64,000 nt of DNA from Paracoccaceae bacterium (GTDB lineage: Bacteria; Pseudomonadota; Alphaproteobacteria; Rhodobacterales; Rhodobacteraceae). Positions 34,362 to 44,447 of the stretch are shown here, piece by piece. Under the pieces are notes generated by a model. That model was not told the origin of the DNA. It saw nothing but the letters and a program-made list of their open reading frames with translations, and searched no databases. Position numbers and translations under genes: made by a program. The first letter of the stretch is position 1. The number at the start of each line of letters is the position of its first letter. The DNA lies in assembly GCA_014323795.1 (NCBI GenBank), contig JACONK010000037.1, forward strand, positions 301,398-365,397, in the 5' to 3' direction.

Positions 34362-35597
34362 TCAGACCACATTGTGGTCCGGACCGCAGGGGAAGCCGGT
34401 GATGGTTTCGGCACCATCCGCGGTGAGGATCAGGATGTCGTGTTCCCGGTATCCGCCGGCACCGGGTCGGCCTTCCGGGATCGTCAGCATCGGCTCCATC
34501 GATATTACCATGCCGGGTTCCAGCACTGTATCGATATCCTCGCGCAGTTCCAGCCCTGCCTCGCGCCCGTAATAGTGGCTCAATACGCCGAAGGAATGCC
34601 CGTAGCCGAAGGTGCGATACTGCAGCAGGTCGCGCTCCGCCAGAAAGGCATTGATGGCAGCCGTGACTTCGGAACAGCGCACACCCGGGCGCAACAGGCT
34701 CATCCCCAGTTTGTGGGCTGCCACATTCGCCTCCCACACCCGCAGGCTGGCATCATCTACGTGGCCCATAAACAGTGTTCGTTCCAGGGCGGTGTAATAG
34801 CCGCTGATCATCGGGAAGGTGTTCAGGCTCAGGATATCGCCCGGTTCCGGAATCCGGGCTGTAACCGGGTTATGGGCACCATCCGTGTTGATACCGGATT
34901 GAAACCAGACCCAGGTGTCGCGGTATTCCGCCTCCGGAAAGCGGCGCGCGATTTCCAGTTCCATCGCGTCACGGCCTGCCATGGCCACATCGATTTCCCG
35001 CGCCCCGGGCCGAATGGCATCGCGGATGGCGGCACCGCCTACATCAGCCGTCGCGGCACCGGCACGGATCAGATCAAGCTCCGCCGGGGATTTGCGCATG
35101 CGTTGACGCATGGCCGAAGGTGCCATGTCGCAGGTGGCCGCGGGCTGCAGAAACCCTGTCAACAGTGCCATCTGTGCCAGGGACAGATGATCGGCCTCAT
35201 ACCCGATGGTCTGGCCACGGCCGGTTACGGACCGGATCGCCCGCCAATAGTTATTTCGCCGCCAGTCCGTATAGGTGATATTGTCGCCATGGCTCCGGCG
35301 CCATGGCTGTGCCGCGTCTATCCCGGCACTGATCGAAACCGTGTCCTGCGCGGTTACGACCAAAGCATAGGGCCGTCCGAAGGCACAGTAGAGAAACCCG
35401 CAGTAATACGCCACGCAATGCATGGAGGTCAGCACACAGGCATCAATCCCTTGTGCCCGCATCGCGGTGCGAAGCCTTGCGACCCGTGCGTCATATTCCG
35501 CCTCCGCAAAGGGCAGCGTCCTGTCACCCTGATGAAAGCGGTAAAAATCCGGTCGCCCGGCGGCGGTATCGGTCAGGTCAGATGTTCTGTTCATCAT
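34362..35597 (-). CDS. Creatinase (creatine amidinohydrolase)
   Basis: A 411-residue M24/pita-bread-fold hydrolase that splits creatine to sarcosine and urea. It resembles the Pseudomonas creatinase closely from end to end. Shared elements include SFGRPYALVV-like CAFGRPYALVV, the catalytic-His segment WFQSGINTDGAHNPVT, SGYYTALERTLF, LLQYRTFGYGHSFG.LSHYYGREAGLELREDIDTVLEPGMV and GAGGYREHDILI. The metal ligands of true aminopeptidases are absent, as expected. AGGAGG precedes two adjacent ATGs (35597, 35594). Sarcosine made here could be oxidised by a sarcosine-oxidase-type flavoprotein such as that at 17.1-18.2 kb. Neighbours are a thioesterase and an aldehyde dehydrogenase. Confidence 0.9.
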   Translation of the reverse strand: MMNRTSDLTDTAAGRPDFYRFHQGDRTLPFAEAEYDARVARLRTAMRAQGIDACVLTSMHCVAYYCGFLYCAFGRPYALVVTAQDTVSISAGIDAAQPWRRSHGDNITYTDWRRNNYWRAIRSVTGRGQTIGYEADHLSLAQMALLTGFLQPAATCDMAPSAMRQRMRKSPAELDLIRAGAATADVGGAAIRDAIRPGAREIDVAMAGRDAMELEIARRFPEAEYRDTWVWFQSGINTDGAHNPVTARIPEPGDILSLNTFPMISGYYTALERTLFMGHVDDASLRVWEANVAAHKLGMSLLRPGVRCSEVTAAINAFLAERDLLQYRTFGYGHSFGVLSHYYGREAGLELREDIDTVLEPGMVISMEPMLTIPEGRPGAGGYREHDILILTADGAETITGFPCGPDHNVV

Positions 35598-36040
35598 GGC
35601 CTCCTGTTCAGGCCGCGGTTGCGGGCCGGGGAAAGGCGGGCACCTTTCCCCGGCCCGCAGGCAATATCCCGGCGTTCAGGACAGATAATTCGTGCGGGCG
35701 GATGCCAGGGACACGGGCGACGCCATCGCCAATCCCGCAGGCCGACCATAGGGCCACGCAGCCGGTATTTCAAACGTTTTCTGCCAGGCTGCCCCGCATC
35801 AATTCTGATTATTCACCGGTCTATCGGGCCGGACTGTCCGCAAAATATCCCGGCCTGGCCTGTAACCAGGTTTTTGCCGCGGCACACCGGGGTGTCATGA
35901 TAGTTGCGGACATACAGATAAAGCACCCGACAATACGACCGACATGACCCCTTGAAACAAGGAACCGGGCGGGGCAGGTTATCCGGGAGTGCCTGCATTG
36001 GCGGGTCTGCGGGGCTGATCTTTAATGTAGGCGGGGGTGG
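35598..36040. other. Gene-free stretch upstream of creatinase
   Basis: There are 443 bp without a supported gene. The side next to 35598 presumably carries the creatinase promoter. Short open frames are present, without ribosome sites or family resemblance, and no terminator was recognised. Confidence 0.35.
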
Positions 36041-36505
36041 TCAGCTCCTGCTGCGCACGGCTTGCGGAACCGCCACAGCGGCGAAAGACCGGCCGGGCGT
36101 GTCTACCCCCCGCCTGGTCATGATCGTACACCCGGCCCGCGCTGGCCATGGCAGCACCTGATGCGCCCTATGCACCGCCCGCACCGCGGCGATCACTGAT
36201 TCCGGCATGGGCGCGACCCGCGGGCCGTTCAGGCCAATGTGCAGGCCAGGCCCTTCCCCCGTCGCGCTCAGCCGCCCGTCTTCGTGATAAGGTTCCTGGC
36301 AGAAATGAAACCGCTTTTCATCAAAATCCGGCAACCGGGAGGTTACGTAAACCATACCTCCCTCTTTCACTTCGCGCAGGCAGCAGACGTGAAGTTCTGC
36401 CGAAAAGGTCGTGTGATTGGTGGTGTGCCGATACTCCGGGCCAAATCCGAAAAGTTCAAACAGCCAGTCCGCCCCGCGGTCCGTCGGGACGTTGTAATGG
36501 GCCAT
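36041..36505 (-). CDS. Hotdog thioesterase, apparently frameshifted at its 5' end
   Basis: Residues MAHYNVPTDRGADWLFELFGFGPEYR... match 4HBT-like thioesterases of the carnitine/betaine group, which usually begin with a 'P-E-W-I-D-x-N-G-H-x-N' motif carrying the catalytic Asp. That motif is present just upstream in the same frame (QWIDNGHLN) but has no good start codon. A start, ATG 36548 (MPVEP), lies in another frame. Removing one C from the CCCCC run at 36532-36536 joins them as MPVEPQWIDNGHLN. So the gene is either frameshifted, variable in that run, or misread there. As annotated from 36505 it would lack the active-site Asp. Confidence 0.7.
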   Translation of the reverse strand: MAHYNVPTDRGADWLFELFGFGPEYRHTTNHTTFSAELHVCCLREVKEGGMVYVTSRLPDFDEKRFHFCQEPYHEDGRLSATGEGPGLHIGLNGPRVAPMPESVIAAVRAVHRAHQVLPWPARAGCTIMTRRGVDTPGRSFAAVAVPQAVRSRS

Positions 36506-36771
36506 GTTCAGGTGGCCGTTATCAATCCACTGGGGGCTCGACGGGCATGGGGCGGGATTTGTGCGGCACAGGATGTATCACGCCATGACTTATAGACCGA
36601 CCTGTGTCCGGGGGAAACATGCACGTCGGCCCGCATGATCCGGCGGGGGCCGTCCGGCCTCCGTTGACAGGCGGGTGGACATCGCAGACAAACGTGGTAG
36701 ATTCCGGGTCAAGGACGTTCGGTGGCCCGGGCCATCGAATCCCCGCACCGGATTTCGTAACGGAGAACATC

Positions 36772-38205
36772 ATGCAAGACGCACACGAATTCTACATTAA
36801 TGGTGCCTGGGTATCCCCCATAGACGGCCAGAAGATGGAGGTGATAAACCCCTCCAGCGAAGATCCTGTCGCCACAATCACGCTGGGTGGCAAGGCCGAT
36901 ACCGACGCCGCGGTGGCGGCTGCCAGGGCGGCATTCACGCCCTGGTTCAATACCCCCAGGGAAGAACGTGTTGCCGCGCTGGAACGGATGTATGCAGCCT
37001 ACAAGGCGCGCACCGAAGACATGGCCCGGGCAATTTCGACCGAAATGGGCGCGCCTATTGAAATGGCGCGCAGGCAGCAGGTAGTGGCGGGCCTTAGCCA
37101 CTTCAAAAGCGCGATCAGGGCACTGAAAGAGTTCGAATTTGAACGCAGGCTTGACGGGGCACCGAATGATCGCATTCTGATGGAGCCTATCGGCGTCTGT
37201 GCCCTGATCACGCCCTGGAACTGGCCGATGAACCAGGTGGTTCTGAAGGTGGCCCCGGCCATCGCCGCGGGCTGTTCCGTTGTGCTGAAACCGTCAGAGA
37301 TTGCGCCCCTGTCCTCCTACCTTTTTGCAGAGATAATGGACGCCGCTGATCTGCCTGCGGGCATTTTTAACATGGTCAACGGTGATGGTTCGGGCGCAGG
37401 TACGCAGCTGTCAGGCCACCCGGATGTGGACATGGTATCCTTCACCGGTTCCACTCGTGCCGGCAGGCTGATTACCAAAAACGCGGCCAATACGATAAAG
37501 CGCGTGACGCTTGAGCTCGGCGGCAAGGGGGCAAATATCATCTTCGCCGACGCGGACGAGGATGCGGTTCCCCGCGGTGTAAGGCACTGTATGAACAACT
37601 CCGGCCAGTCGTGTAATGCGCCGACCCGGATGCTTGTGCAACGCTCGCGCTACGAACAGGCGATTGAGCAGGCCAGGGCCGAAGCCGATAAAATCCGGGT
37701 CGCCAGCGCGGACAGTTCAGGCAACCACATCGGCCCGGTCGTGTCGGATATCCAGTGGCAGAAAATCCAGTGCCTGATCCGGAAGGGTATCGACGATGGT
37801 GCCCGTATCGTAACCGGTGGTACCGGGCGGCCCGAGGGGCTGAACCGCGGTTACTACACGCGCCCCACGGTCTTTGCCGATGTAACCGGCGATATGACCA
37901 TATGGTCCGAAGAAATTTTCGGCCCCGTCCTTTCGATCACGCCCTTTGATGATGAAGATGACGCCATCGAAATGGCCAATGACACTTCCTATGGCCTGAC
38001 GAACTATGTGCAGACCCGGGACGCGGAGAAAGCCCGGCGCATTGCCCGCGCCCTGCGCTCCGGTATGGTGGAAATCAACGGCCATTCCCGCGGCCCCGGT
38101 GCCCCTTTTGGCGGCTACCGCCAGTCCGGCAACGGGCGCGAAGGCGGGGTCTGGGGGCTGGAAGATTTCCTGGAGGTCAAATCTGTCGGCGGCTGGAACG
38201 GCTGA
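36772..38205 (+). CDS. NAD(P)-dependent aldehyde dehydrogenase
   Basis: A 477-residue aldehyde dehydrogenase with an intact catalytic set: TPWNWPMNQ, KPSEIAPLSS, FTGSTRAG, the general-base Glu in LELGGKGANI and the thiol in NNSGQSCNAPTR. The variant SGQSC in place of GQ-C-T resembles the group annotated as 3-succinoylsemialdehyde/betaine-aldehyde-like; the substrate is not determined. ATG 36772 follows CGGAGA and opens on MQDAHEFYINGAWV, the normal beginning. It is divergent from the thioesterase, with 223 bp between. It is clearly different from the ALDH at 3.3 kb. Confidence 0.92.
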   Translation: MQDAHEFYINGAWVSPIDGQKMEVINPSSEDPVATITLGGKADTDAAVAAARAAFTPWFNTPREERVAALERMYAAYKARTEDMARAISTEMGAPIEMARRQQVVAGLSHFKSAIRALKEFEFERRLDGAPNDRILMEPIGVCALITPWNWPMNQVVLKVAPAIAAGCSVVLKPSEIAPLSSYLFAEIMDAADLPAGIFNMVNGDGSGAGTQLSGHPDVDMVSFTGSTRAGRLITKNAANTIKRVTLELGGKGANIIFADADEDAVPRGVRHCMNNSGQSCNAPTRMLVQRSRYEQAIEQARAEADKIRVASADSSGNHIGPVVSDIQWQKIQCLIRKGIDDGARIVTGGTGRPEGLNRGYYTRPTVFADVTGDMTIWSEEIFGPVLSITPFDDEDDAIEMANDTSYGLTNYVQTRDAEKARRIARALRSGMVEINGHSRGPGAPFGGYRQSGNGREGGVWGLEDFLEVKSVGGWNG

Positions 38206-38358
38206 TTTCCCGGCACAGGGTTGCCAACCGGCTGAACCGGGCGCGGAATCAGGGGGGCACCGGTGCGTCGCCGCACGGCTTGGTATCAGGCTGGCCTGGC
38301 ACGGCGGCTTGCGGCTTTTAATCCGCGCCACACAGTTGCACGGGGTGCCCCGGGTGCA

Positions 38359-39882
38359 TCAATCGGGTTGCTGCAACCCCAGCTTCTGCTGCACCAGCCG
38401 GCTGACCAGCTTCGGATTGGCCTTGCCGCCTGTCGCCTTCATCACCTGACCGACAAACCACCCGGCGAGCCTGGGATTGGCCTGCGCCTTGTTCACCTGC
38501 CCCGGGTTGTCCGCGATCACCTGATCCACCGCCGCCTCGATTGCGCCTGTGTCAGTGACCTGCCGCATGTTGCGGGCCCTGACGATTTCCGCCGGATCGC
38601 CGCCTTCATCCCACATGATCTCGAACAACTGCTTGCCGATCCTGCCGGAAATCTCATGCCTGCCGATCATGTCGATGATACCGCCGATCTGCCCGGGCTC
38701 CAGCGGGCTTTCCGCAATTGTCAGCCCCTCTTTGTTCAGTCGTCCGAACAACTCGTTGATTACCCAATTCGCCGCTTGCTTGCCGTCGCGCCCTGCGGCC
38801 ACGGATTCAAAAAACCGGGCACTTTCCACATCTGCTGTCAGGACGCCTGCATCGTATTCCGATATGCCATAGTCATGCACAAACCGCGCCTTTTTGGCAT
38901 CCGGAAGTTCCGGCAAGGCGGCGGCAATAGCATCAATCCGGCTTTGCTCAATTTCCAGCGGCATCAGGTCCGGGCACGGAAAATAGCGGTAGTCATGCGC
39001 CTCTTCCTTTGACCGCATGGCCCGGGTTCCGCCTTTGTGCGCGTCATAAAGCCGGGTTTCCTGTTCTACTGTGCCGCCATCTTCCAGGATCGCAATCTGT
39101 CGTTTGGCCTCATAGTCAATCGCCTGCTGGATGAACCGCATGGAGTTCATATTCTTGATCTCGCACCGGGTGCCAAGGTGGCTGAAATCTCCGGTTTCGC
39201 GGTACTCCTCATACTTTCCCGGTTTGCAGACCGACACGTTCACGTCCGCCCGCAAGCTTCCGTTTTGCATGTTCCCGTCACAGGTGCCGAGGTAGCGCAT
39301 AATCCGGCGTAACTTGCCCAGGTAGGCCGCGGCTTCCCCCGGCCCGCGGATGTCGGGGCGGCTGACAATTTCCATCAGTGCCACGCCGGTACGATTCAGG
39401 TCAACGAAAGACATGTCCGGGTCCATGTCATGCACGGATTTGCCCGCGTCCTGTTCCAGATGGATGCGTTCAATCCGCACGACACGTGCCACACCAGGCT
39501 CCATATCAACGAGCACTTCGCCCCCGCCCACAATGGGGTGGTAGAGCTGCGAAATCTGATAGCCTTGCGGCAGATCCGGATAAAAGTAGTGCTTCCGGTC
39601 AAAGGCCGAATGCAGGTTGATATGCGCCTTCAGCCCCAGCCCCGTGCGCACGGCCTGCTCCACGCAAAATTCGTTCAGCACAGGCAGCATCCCCGGCAGA
39701 GCCGCATCCACGAAAGAGACATTGGCATTCGGCATCGCCCCGAACCTGGTGGATGCACCGGAGAACAGCTTTGCCCTGGAGGTCACCTGCGCGTGCACCT
39801 CCATCCCGATCACCAGCTCCCAATCGTCCCTGGCACCGTGGATTACTTCCGGTTTCGGGGCTTCAAACGTCAGGTCGGGCAT
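38359..39882 (-). CDS. gatB: Asp-tRNA(Asn)/Glu-tRNA(Gln) amidotransferase subunit B
   Basis: A 507-residue GatB, the kinase and tRNA-binding subunit of the GatCAB amidotransferase that makes Gln-tRNA(Gln) from Glu-tRNA(Gln). It has [78 protein letters not shown], and the C-terminal YqeY-like tail ([18 protein letters not shown]). Start ATG 39882. The A and C subunits are not adjacent. A housekeeping gene. Confidence 0.96.
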   Translation of the reverse strand: MPDLTFEAPKPEVIHGARDDWELVIGMEVHAQVTSRAKLFSGASTRFGAMPNANVSFVDAALPGMLPVLNEFCVEQAVRTGLGLKAHINLHSAFDRKHYFYPDLPQGYQISQLYHPIVGGGEVLVDMEPGVARVVRIERIHLEQDAGKSVHDMDPDMSFVDLNRTGVALMEIVSRPDIRGPGEAAAYLGKLRRIMRYLGTCDGNMQNGSLRADVNVSVCKPGKYEEYRETGDFSHLGTRCEIKNMNSMRFIQQAIDYEAKRQIAILEDGGTVEQETRLYDAHKGGTRAMRSKEEAHDYRYFPCPDLMPLEIEQSRIDAIAAALPELPDAKKARFVHDYGISEYDAGVLTADVESARFFESVAAGRDGKQAANWVINELFGRLNKEGLTIAESPLEPGQIGGIIDMIGRHEISGRIGKQLFEIMWDEGGDPAEIVRARNMRQVTDTGAIEAAVDQVIADNPGQVNKAQANPRLAGWFVGQVMKATGGKANPKLVSRLVQQKLGLQQPD

Positions 39883-40044
39883 TGGACAGACTCCGGCATG
39901 AATTGGGCCGCAGGCAGTCTACGGCGTTGCGGGGCAGGCCGGAACACGAAAGACGCCGGGGGTCGCATTCAAAAGACCGGCCCTGGGCTGCGGCCGGGCA
40001 TCCCGGCTTATCCGGCCGGTGGCCCGGCCGTTCCGCGCTGCTGT

Positions 40045-42600
40045 TTACCCGGCCAGCATCTTTCCTACAATTTCTCCGGTATCCCTGCTGAGCCCCTTTG
40101 TCCCGGCGATTCGTTCCAATTGCGTACGAATCAACGCCTGGCGACCATTGTCATACCGCCGCCAGGTTTCAAACGCACTTGCAAGCCGCGCCGTGGTCTG
40201 CGGATTTACCGGGTCAAGCCGCAGCAGCCAATCCGTGAAAAACGCATATCCTGCCCCGTCCGCCCGGTGAAATCCGGCGGGGTTCATCATCGCGAATCCG
40301 GCGATCAGGGATCGGAAGCGGTTGGGATTTTTCCAATCGAAATCAGCATGTTCCGTCAGGCTGGATACAGCTTCCACCGCCTTGTTCCCGGGTGTGGTGG
40401 CGGCTTGTGTGGCAAACCACTTGTCGATCACCAGCCGGTCAGCCTTCCACTGGTCATAGAAGGCGCGGGCCGCCTCTGCCCCGGCAGCGTTTGACAAAAG
40501 CACGGTCAACGCGCCCATCTGTTCGGTCATATTGCCGGCATCCGCAAATTGCGCCCGGGCGGTTTCTGCCCCGCTTTCCACCCGGGTCAGCAGATCCAGG
40601 GCCGCCCCGCGCAAGGCGCGCTTGCCGGCGTCTTGCGCCGCAGGCGAATAGATCCCCGGCACCGCCATGGCCGCGTAAAGCCCGGGCAGATCGTCCTGCA
40701 TCCGCAGGGCCAAGGCCCTGTGCAGGTTGCGCCGGGCCCTGTGGATTGTTTCCGGATCCGGCACGTTGCCGCTGGCGAACACGGCCTGGGCAATCGTCTC
40801 TTCCCCCGGTAGCGCAAGTACGAGTGCGCGAAACGCCGGGTCAAGTGTGTCATCAAGTGCCACATCCCGCATGGCATCCGCAAATCCCTGATCCGGTGCC
40901 CGCCCCGACACCGCCATGTCTTGCAGCAGATCGAGCGCGAAAACCCGCCCGGCCTCCCACTTGTTGAAGGGATCCGTGTCATGGGTCAGCAGAAAGGCGC
41001 GGTCCTGGCCGGTTTGCCCGTGGTTGATAATCACCGGTGCGGAAAAGCCCCGGTTGATGGACAGGACCGGCATGGCATCGACCGGTTCCACGACAAAGGT
41101 TTGGTGCGCCTCTTTCAGCACCAGCAATTCTTCCGGCGCGGCTTCCGTGCCATTTTCGGCCAGAAAACCCGCCCGCAGCGGGATCACCTGCGGGCTCTTG
41201 CCGGTCTGCCCGGGGGTATCCGGCAATATCTGGCGCAGATGAAGCCGCAGGGTATTGCCTTCATGTTCGGCTTCCACATTTACCCGGGGGGTGCCTGCCT
41301 GGGAATACCAAAGCGCGAACCGGCTCAGGTCCGTCCCGCAGGTATCCTCAAACACCCTGATCCAGTCCTCTATCGTGCAGGCCTGCCCGTCATGGCGGTC
41401 AAAATAGAGGTCAAGCGCGGCGCGATACTTTTCCGGCCCCACAATCGTGCGCAGCATACCGATTACCTCTGCCCCTTTTTCATAGACCGTAGCAGTGTAT
41501 AAGTTATTGATTTCAATGTATTCTTCAGGCCTTACCGGATGGGCAAGCGGGCCTGCATCCTCCCGAAACTGGCGTGTGCGCAGCGTCAGCACGTCGGTGA
41601 TCCGCCTGACAGCGCGGGAACGGGTGTCGCCGGAAAATTGCCGGTCGCGAAAGACTGTCAGCCCCTCTTTCAGGCAGAGCTGGAACCAGTCACGACAGGT
41701 GATCCGGTTGCCTGTCCAGTTGTGGAAATATTCGTGCGCGATAATCCCCTCGATCAGCGCATAATCGTGATCGGTGGCGGTTTCGGGGGAGGCCAGCACA
41801 TACTTCGAATTAAAGATATTCAGCCCCTTGTTTTCCATCGCGCCCATGTTGAAATCGTGCACGGCAACGATCATGAAAAGGTCAAGATCGTATTCCCGGC
41901 CATATTCTGTTTCATCCCACCGCATGGATCGTTTAAGGGCATCCATGGCATAACCGCACTTGCCTTCGTCGCCCGGATGCACCCAGATCTGCAGGTTTAC
42001 CTTCCGGCCGGATGCGGTGGTGAAGGTATCGTCCACGCTTACCAGTGCCCCCGCTACCAGCGCGAACAGATAGCTCGGCTTTGGCCAGGGATCATGCCAG
42101 GTTCCCGGCCCTGTCGGGTTGCCGTTCGATAGTCTGGCCGGTGCATCGCCTTCTATCGTGACCGTGAAGACGGCCATCACGTCAGGCCGGTCCGGGTAGT
42201 AGGTGATCTTGCGAAATCCCTGCGCCTCGCATTGTGTGCAGTATATGCCGTTTGACATATACAGCCCTTCGAGCCCGGTATTGGCGGACGGGTCTATTTC
42301 CACTTCCGCTGTCCAGGTAAAGGGCCTGTCGGGCACCAGGTCTTCGGGCACTGTCAGCCCTTCGACATCCACCAGCACCTGATCAGTGCGCAGCGTTTGC
42401 CCGTCAATCGCGGCAGAGATCAGCTTCAGCCCGCGCCCGTCAAGCCGCAGCACCCCGCCCGATTGCGGCAGGAACCGGATGGCAGACAGCACCCGCGTCG
42501 CCGTCGGGTGTAATTTGAAGGTCAGCGCGACTGTGGCCACCGTGTAGGCGGGCGGTTGATAGTCGGAAAGTTTGATCGTTGGCGGGGTGCTGATCTTCAT
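40045..42600 (-). CDS. pepN: Aminopeptidase N
   Basis: An 851-residue M1 zinc aminopeptidase. The exopeptidase motif GAMENKGLN and the zinc site HEYFHNWTGNR with the second ligand in KEGLTVFRD are intact. The N-terminal beta domain (LKHPTATRV-like FKLHPTATRVLSA) and the C-terminal helical domain (DNGRQALIRTQLERIAGTKGLSRD) follow the proteobacterial PepN plan, close to the E. coli length of 870. It is cytoplasmic and completes peptide breakdown. A housekeeping gene. Confidence 0.95.
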   Translation of the reverse strand: MKISTPPTIKLSDYQPPAYTVATVALTFKLHPTATRVLSAIRFLPQSGGVLRLDGRGLKLISAAIDGQTLRTDQVLVDVEGLTVPEDLVPDRPFTWTAEVEIDPSANTGLEGLYMSNGIYCTQCEAQGFRKITYYPDRPDVMAVFTVTIEGDAPARLSNGNPTGPGTWHDPWPKPSYLFALVAGALVSVDDTFTTASGRKVNLQIWVHPGDEGKCGYAMDALKRSMRWDETEYGREYDLDLFMIVAVHDFNMGAMENKGLNIFNSKYVLASPETATDHDYALIEGIIAHEYFHNWTGNRITCRDWFQLCLKEGLTVFRDRQFSGDTRSRAVRRITDVLTLRTRQFREDAGPLAHPVRPEEYIEINNLYTATVYEKGAEVIGMLRTIVGPEKYRAALDLYFDRHDGQACTIEDWIRVFEDTCGTDLSRFALWYSQAGTPRVNVEAEHEGNTLRLHLRQILPDTPGQTGKSPQVIPLRAGFLAENGTEAAPEELLVLKEAHQTFVVEPVDAMPVLSINRGFSAPVIINHGQTGQDRAFLLTHDTDPFNKWEAGRVFALDLLQDMAVSGRAPDQGFADAMRDVALDDTLDPAFRALVLALPGEETIAQAVFASGNVPDPETIHRARRNLHRALALRMQDDLPGLYAAMAVPGIYSPAAQDAGKRALRGAALDLLTRVESGAETARAQFADAGNMTEQMGALTVLLSNAAGAEAARAFYDQWKADRLVIDKWFATQAATTPGNKAVEAVSSLTEHADFDWKNPNRFRSLIAGFAMMNPAGFHRADGAGYAFFTDWLLRLDPVNPQTTARLASAFETWRRYDNGRQALIRTQLERIAGTKGLSRDTGEIVGKMLAG

Positions 42601-42690
42601 CGCGGGGATTCTGTTGTATGCCGTCCCACCTTCACGTCCCGGCCGGGCAAGCTCAACCCCCGAAGATCTCAGGCGGATAGGGTTTGCCCT

Positions 42691-43158
42691 TCAGAATGTC
42701 CAGCCTTCATCTTCCATGAAACCTTCGAGAGACCGATACGGAATATCGAAATGCCGACAGATATTGGGTATCTTTGCCCCGTTGGGCGATTCCCGTTCGA
42801 GCGTGACAACGGTGCCGTCAATGGCGCGTGCGCGTGCGACCACAAAGGGATCGGCATTGAGGCCACCCTTCAGAAGCTTCTTCTGCTCTATGATATTTTG
42901 GAAGTGTTCCACCGCGAAGATATCTCTGACAAACCGGGCTTCATGAGCGTCGGGTGTTGGGAAAATATCCCGGCGGGTCTTGGCCCATTCGCGCAGTTTT
43001 TCTTCCCGGTCTCCTTCTAGTTCGCGCATGACTTCCCGGGTAGACGTGATCTTGCTATTCCTTACCAAGGTATTGAATTGATCCCAGAGCGTCGGAAACC
43101 GCTTGGGGTAGTAGCTGTGAAACAACTGGGAAAAGGTGTTTGTATCGAAAACGTACAT
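42691..43158 (-). CDS. PIN-like (DUF4411-type) putative toxin
   Basis: A 155-residue protein beginning MYVFDTNTFSQLF, the PIN-fold Asp-containing strand, with further acidic residues (REVMRELEG and NADPFVVARAR) that could complete the metal site of a ribonuclease. Its start overlaps the stop of the upstream regulator-peptidase gene by one base (TAATG). The pairing of this PIN type with an HTH-ImmA protein is a recognised toxin-antitoxin-like module. RNase activity is inferred from the fold. Confidence 0.82.
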   Translation of the reverse strand: MYVFDTNTFSQLFHSYYPKRFPTLWDQFNTLVRNSKITSTREVMRELEGDREEKLREWAKTRRDIFPTPDAHEARFVRDIFAVEHFQNIIEQKKLLKGGLNADPFVVARARAIDGTVVTLERESPNGAKIPNICRHFDIPYRSLEGFMEDEGWTF

Positions 43159-44303
43159 TAGTTTTCTTTCTTCAAAACGTATTCTTCCAAACGGGTGAGA
43201 TGCTTGGGCTTTGTGCCGAGGATCTCGGCAAGCTGGATGTCGTCTATTCGGTTCTGGTAGAAGTGCTGGAAAGCCAGTTTGATATACTCGGTGCCGAGAT
43301 AGGCGATCTTGGTGTAGTAATGATTACCGCCGGGCCGACCCTGATTGCCCGCCTGATCGTCCCATTTTTTTGCGGCCTGTTTGTATTCGGCGGTGGTGAT
43401 GAGATCCCGGTCGAGAAACTTGCGGAAGATGACTTCGCGGCTGACATGGAAATGCTGCGCCAGTGCGGCCGCAGTCTCCTCTGTCGCTGGCCGGTTCCGG
43501 AGGGCCTCGCCAAATCGGTCCTCCGGCACCAGGAAACAGGCGGCCAGGCGATTGCAGTGCACCTCGATGCGGCGTTCATCCCCGGTAAGCCGGTCAACGA
43601 AATCGTCGCCTTGGGTATCTACGCCGCTGGTATGAAAAAGCAGATGCCCCAGCTCGTGAAAAAGCGTGAAGATTTGTCGGGTATTCGCCGTGGTGTTGTT
43701 GACATAGATGATCGGGAATTCGTCATCATAGAGACAGAACCCCGAATACTCCGGCGCACGGAACTGGTCTTTGAACACATAGACGCCGACATCCAGAAGG
43801 ATGCGGCGCCATTCATCAAGTGCGCTGTCGGCATTTTTCCATTCAGATTGCCGCGCTGGCGTGACGCCAAGATAGTGTCGCAGGTCGTCTGCAATCCGCC
43901 TGATATCGTCGCCTGGCCTGAAAGCCAGGTCGCGGATGATCAGCCGTGCTGCCGGGTTCCGTCCGCCGTTCAGCTCTTCCAGTCCCATTTGGAAGGTGCG
44001 CGCCTTGCGTAACAGCAGGCGGATGCGCGGCGGAATGTCAGCGATCTGATCAGGGCCGAGGGTGCGAAAGGTTTGCTCAATCGCAGGCAGGTCTGGCGGG
44101 TCGGGAAAGAAGAATACGGCGACGGGAATCCTGAACTTGTCTGCCATGTGTTCAAGCTGCGGATAGCTTGGATAGTTTTCGCCAGACTCCCATTCGGCGA
44201 TCTTGCGACAGCGGGAATCGGCCTTGGCCGCCTCGATAGAAAAGCCCGCACGTTCGCGTGCCCAAGTGATGATTTTCGGCGTTACCGGCATGAGCTCCGG
44301 CAT
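43158..44303 (-). CDS. HTH-ImmA/IrrE-type metallopeptidase antitoxin/regulator
   Basis: A 381-residue protein with an N-terminal XRE-like helix-turn-helix (about 8-62, ARERAGFSIEAAKAD...WESGENYPSYPQLEHMA) and a C-terminal ImmA/IrrE zinc-peptidase domain whose HELGH motif (FTLFHELGHLLFH) is intact, with the third ligand probably in the NRLAACFLVPEDRF segment. ImmA-type peptidases cleave repressors in phage-related elements; in the HTH-fused form they act as antitoxin-like regulators. It is the first gene of a two-gene operon with the PIN protein, suggesting mobile or defence-related origin. Confidence 0.87.
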   Translation of the reverse strand: MPELMPVTPKIITWARERAGFSIEAAKADSRCRKIAEWESGENYPSYPQLEHMADKFRIPVAVFFFPDPPDLPAIEQTFRTLGPDQIADIPPRIRLLLRKARTFQMGLEELNGGRNPAARLIIRDLAFRPGDDIRRIADDLRHYLGVTPARQSEWKNADSALDEWRRILLDVGVYVFKDQFRAPEYSGFCLYDDEFPIIYVNNTTANTRQIFTLFHELGHLLFHTSGVDTQGDDFVDRLTGDERRIEVHCNRLAACFLVPEDRFGEALRNRPATEETAAALAQHFHVSREVIFRKFLDRDLITTAEYKQAAKKWDDQAGNQGRPGGNHYYTKIAYLGTEYIKLAFQHFYQNRIDDIQLAEILGTKPKHLTRLEEYVLKKEN

Positions 44304-44447
44304 GGGCTTTCCTTTCCCGGTATGATATTCAGCCTACTGTGTTAAGAAGGCTAACACAAATTCCATAGAATCCGCCGCGCCATCACGCTGCCCGCTGACG
44401 CGTCCCGCCTCGGAATACTGCGGGGCCAGTGGCACTGCGGACCGGGC

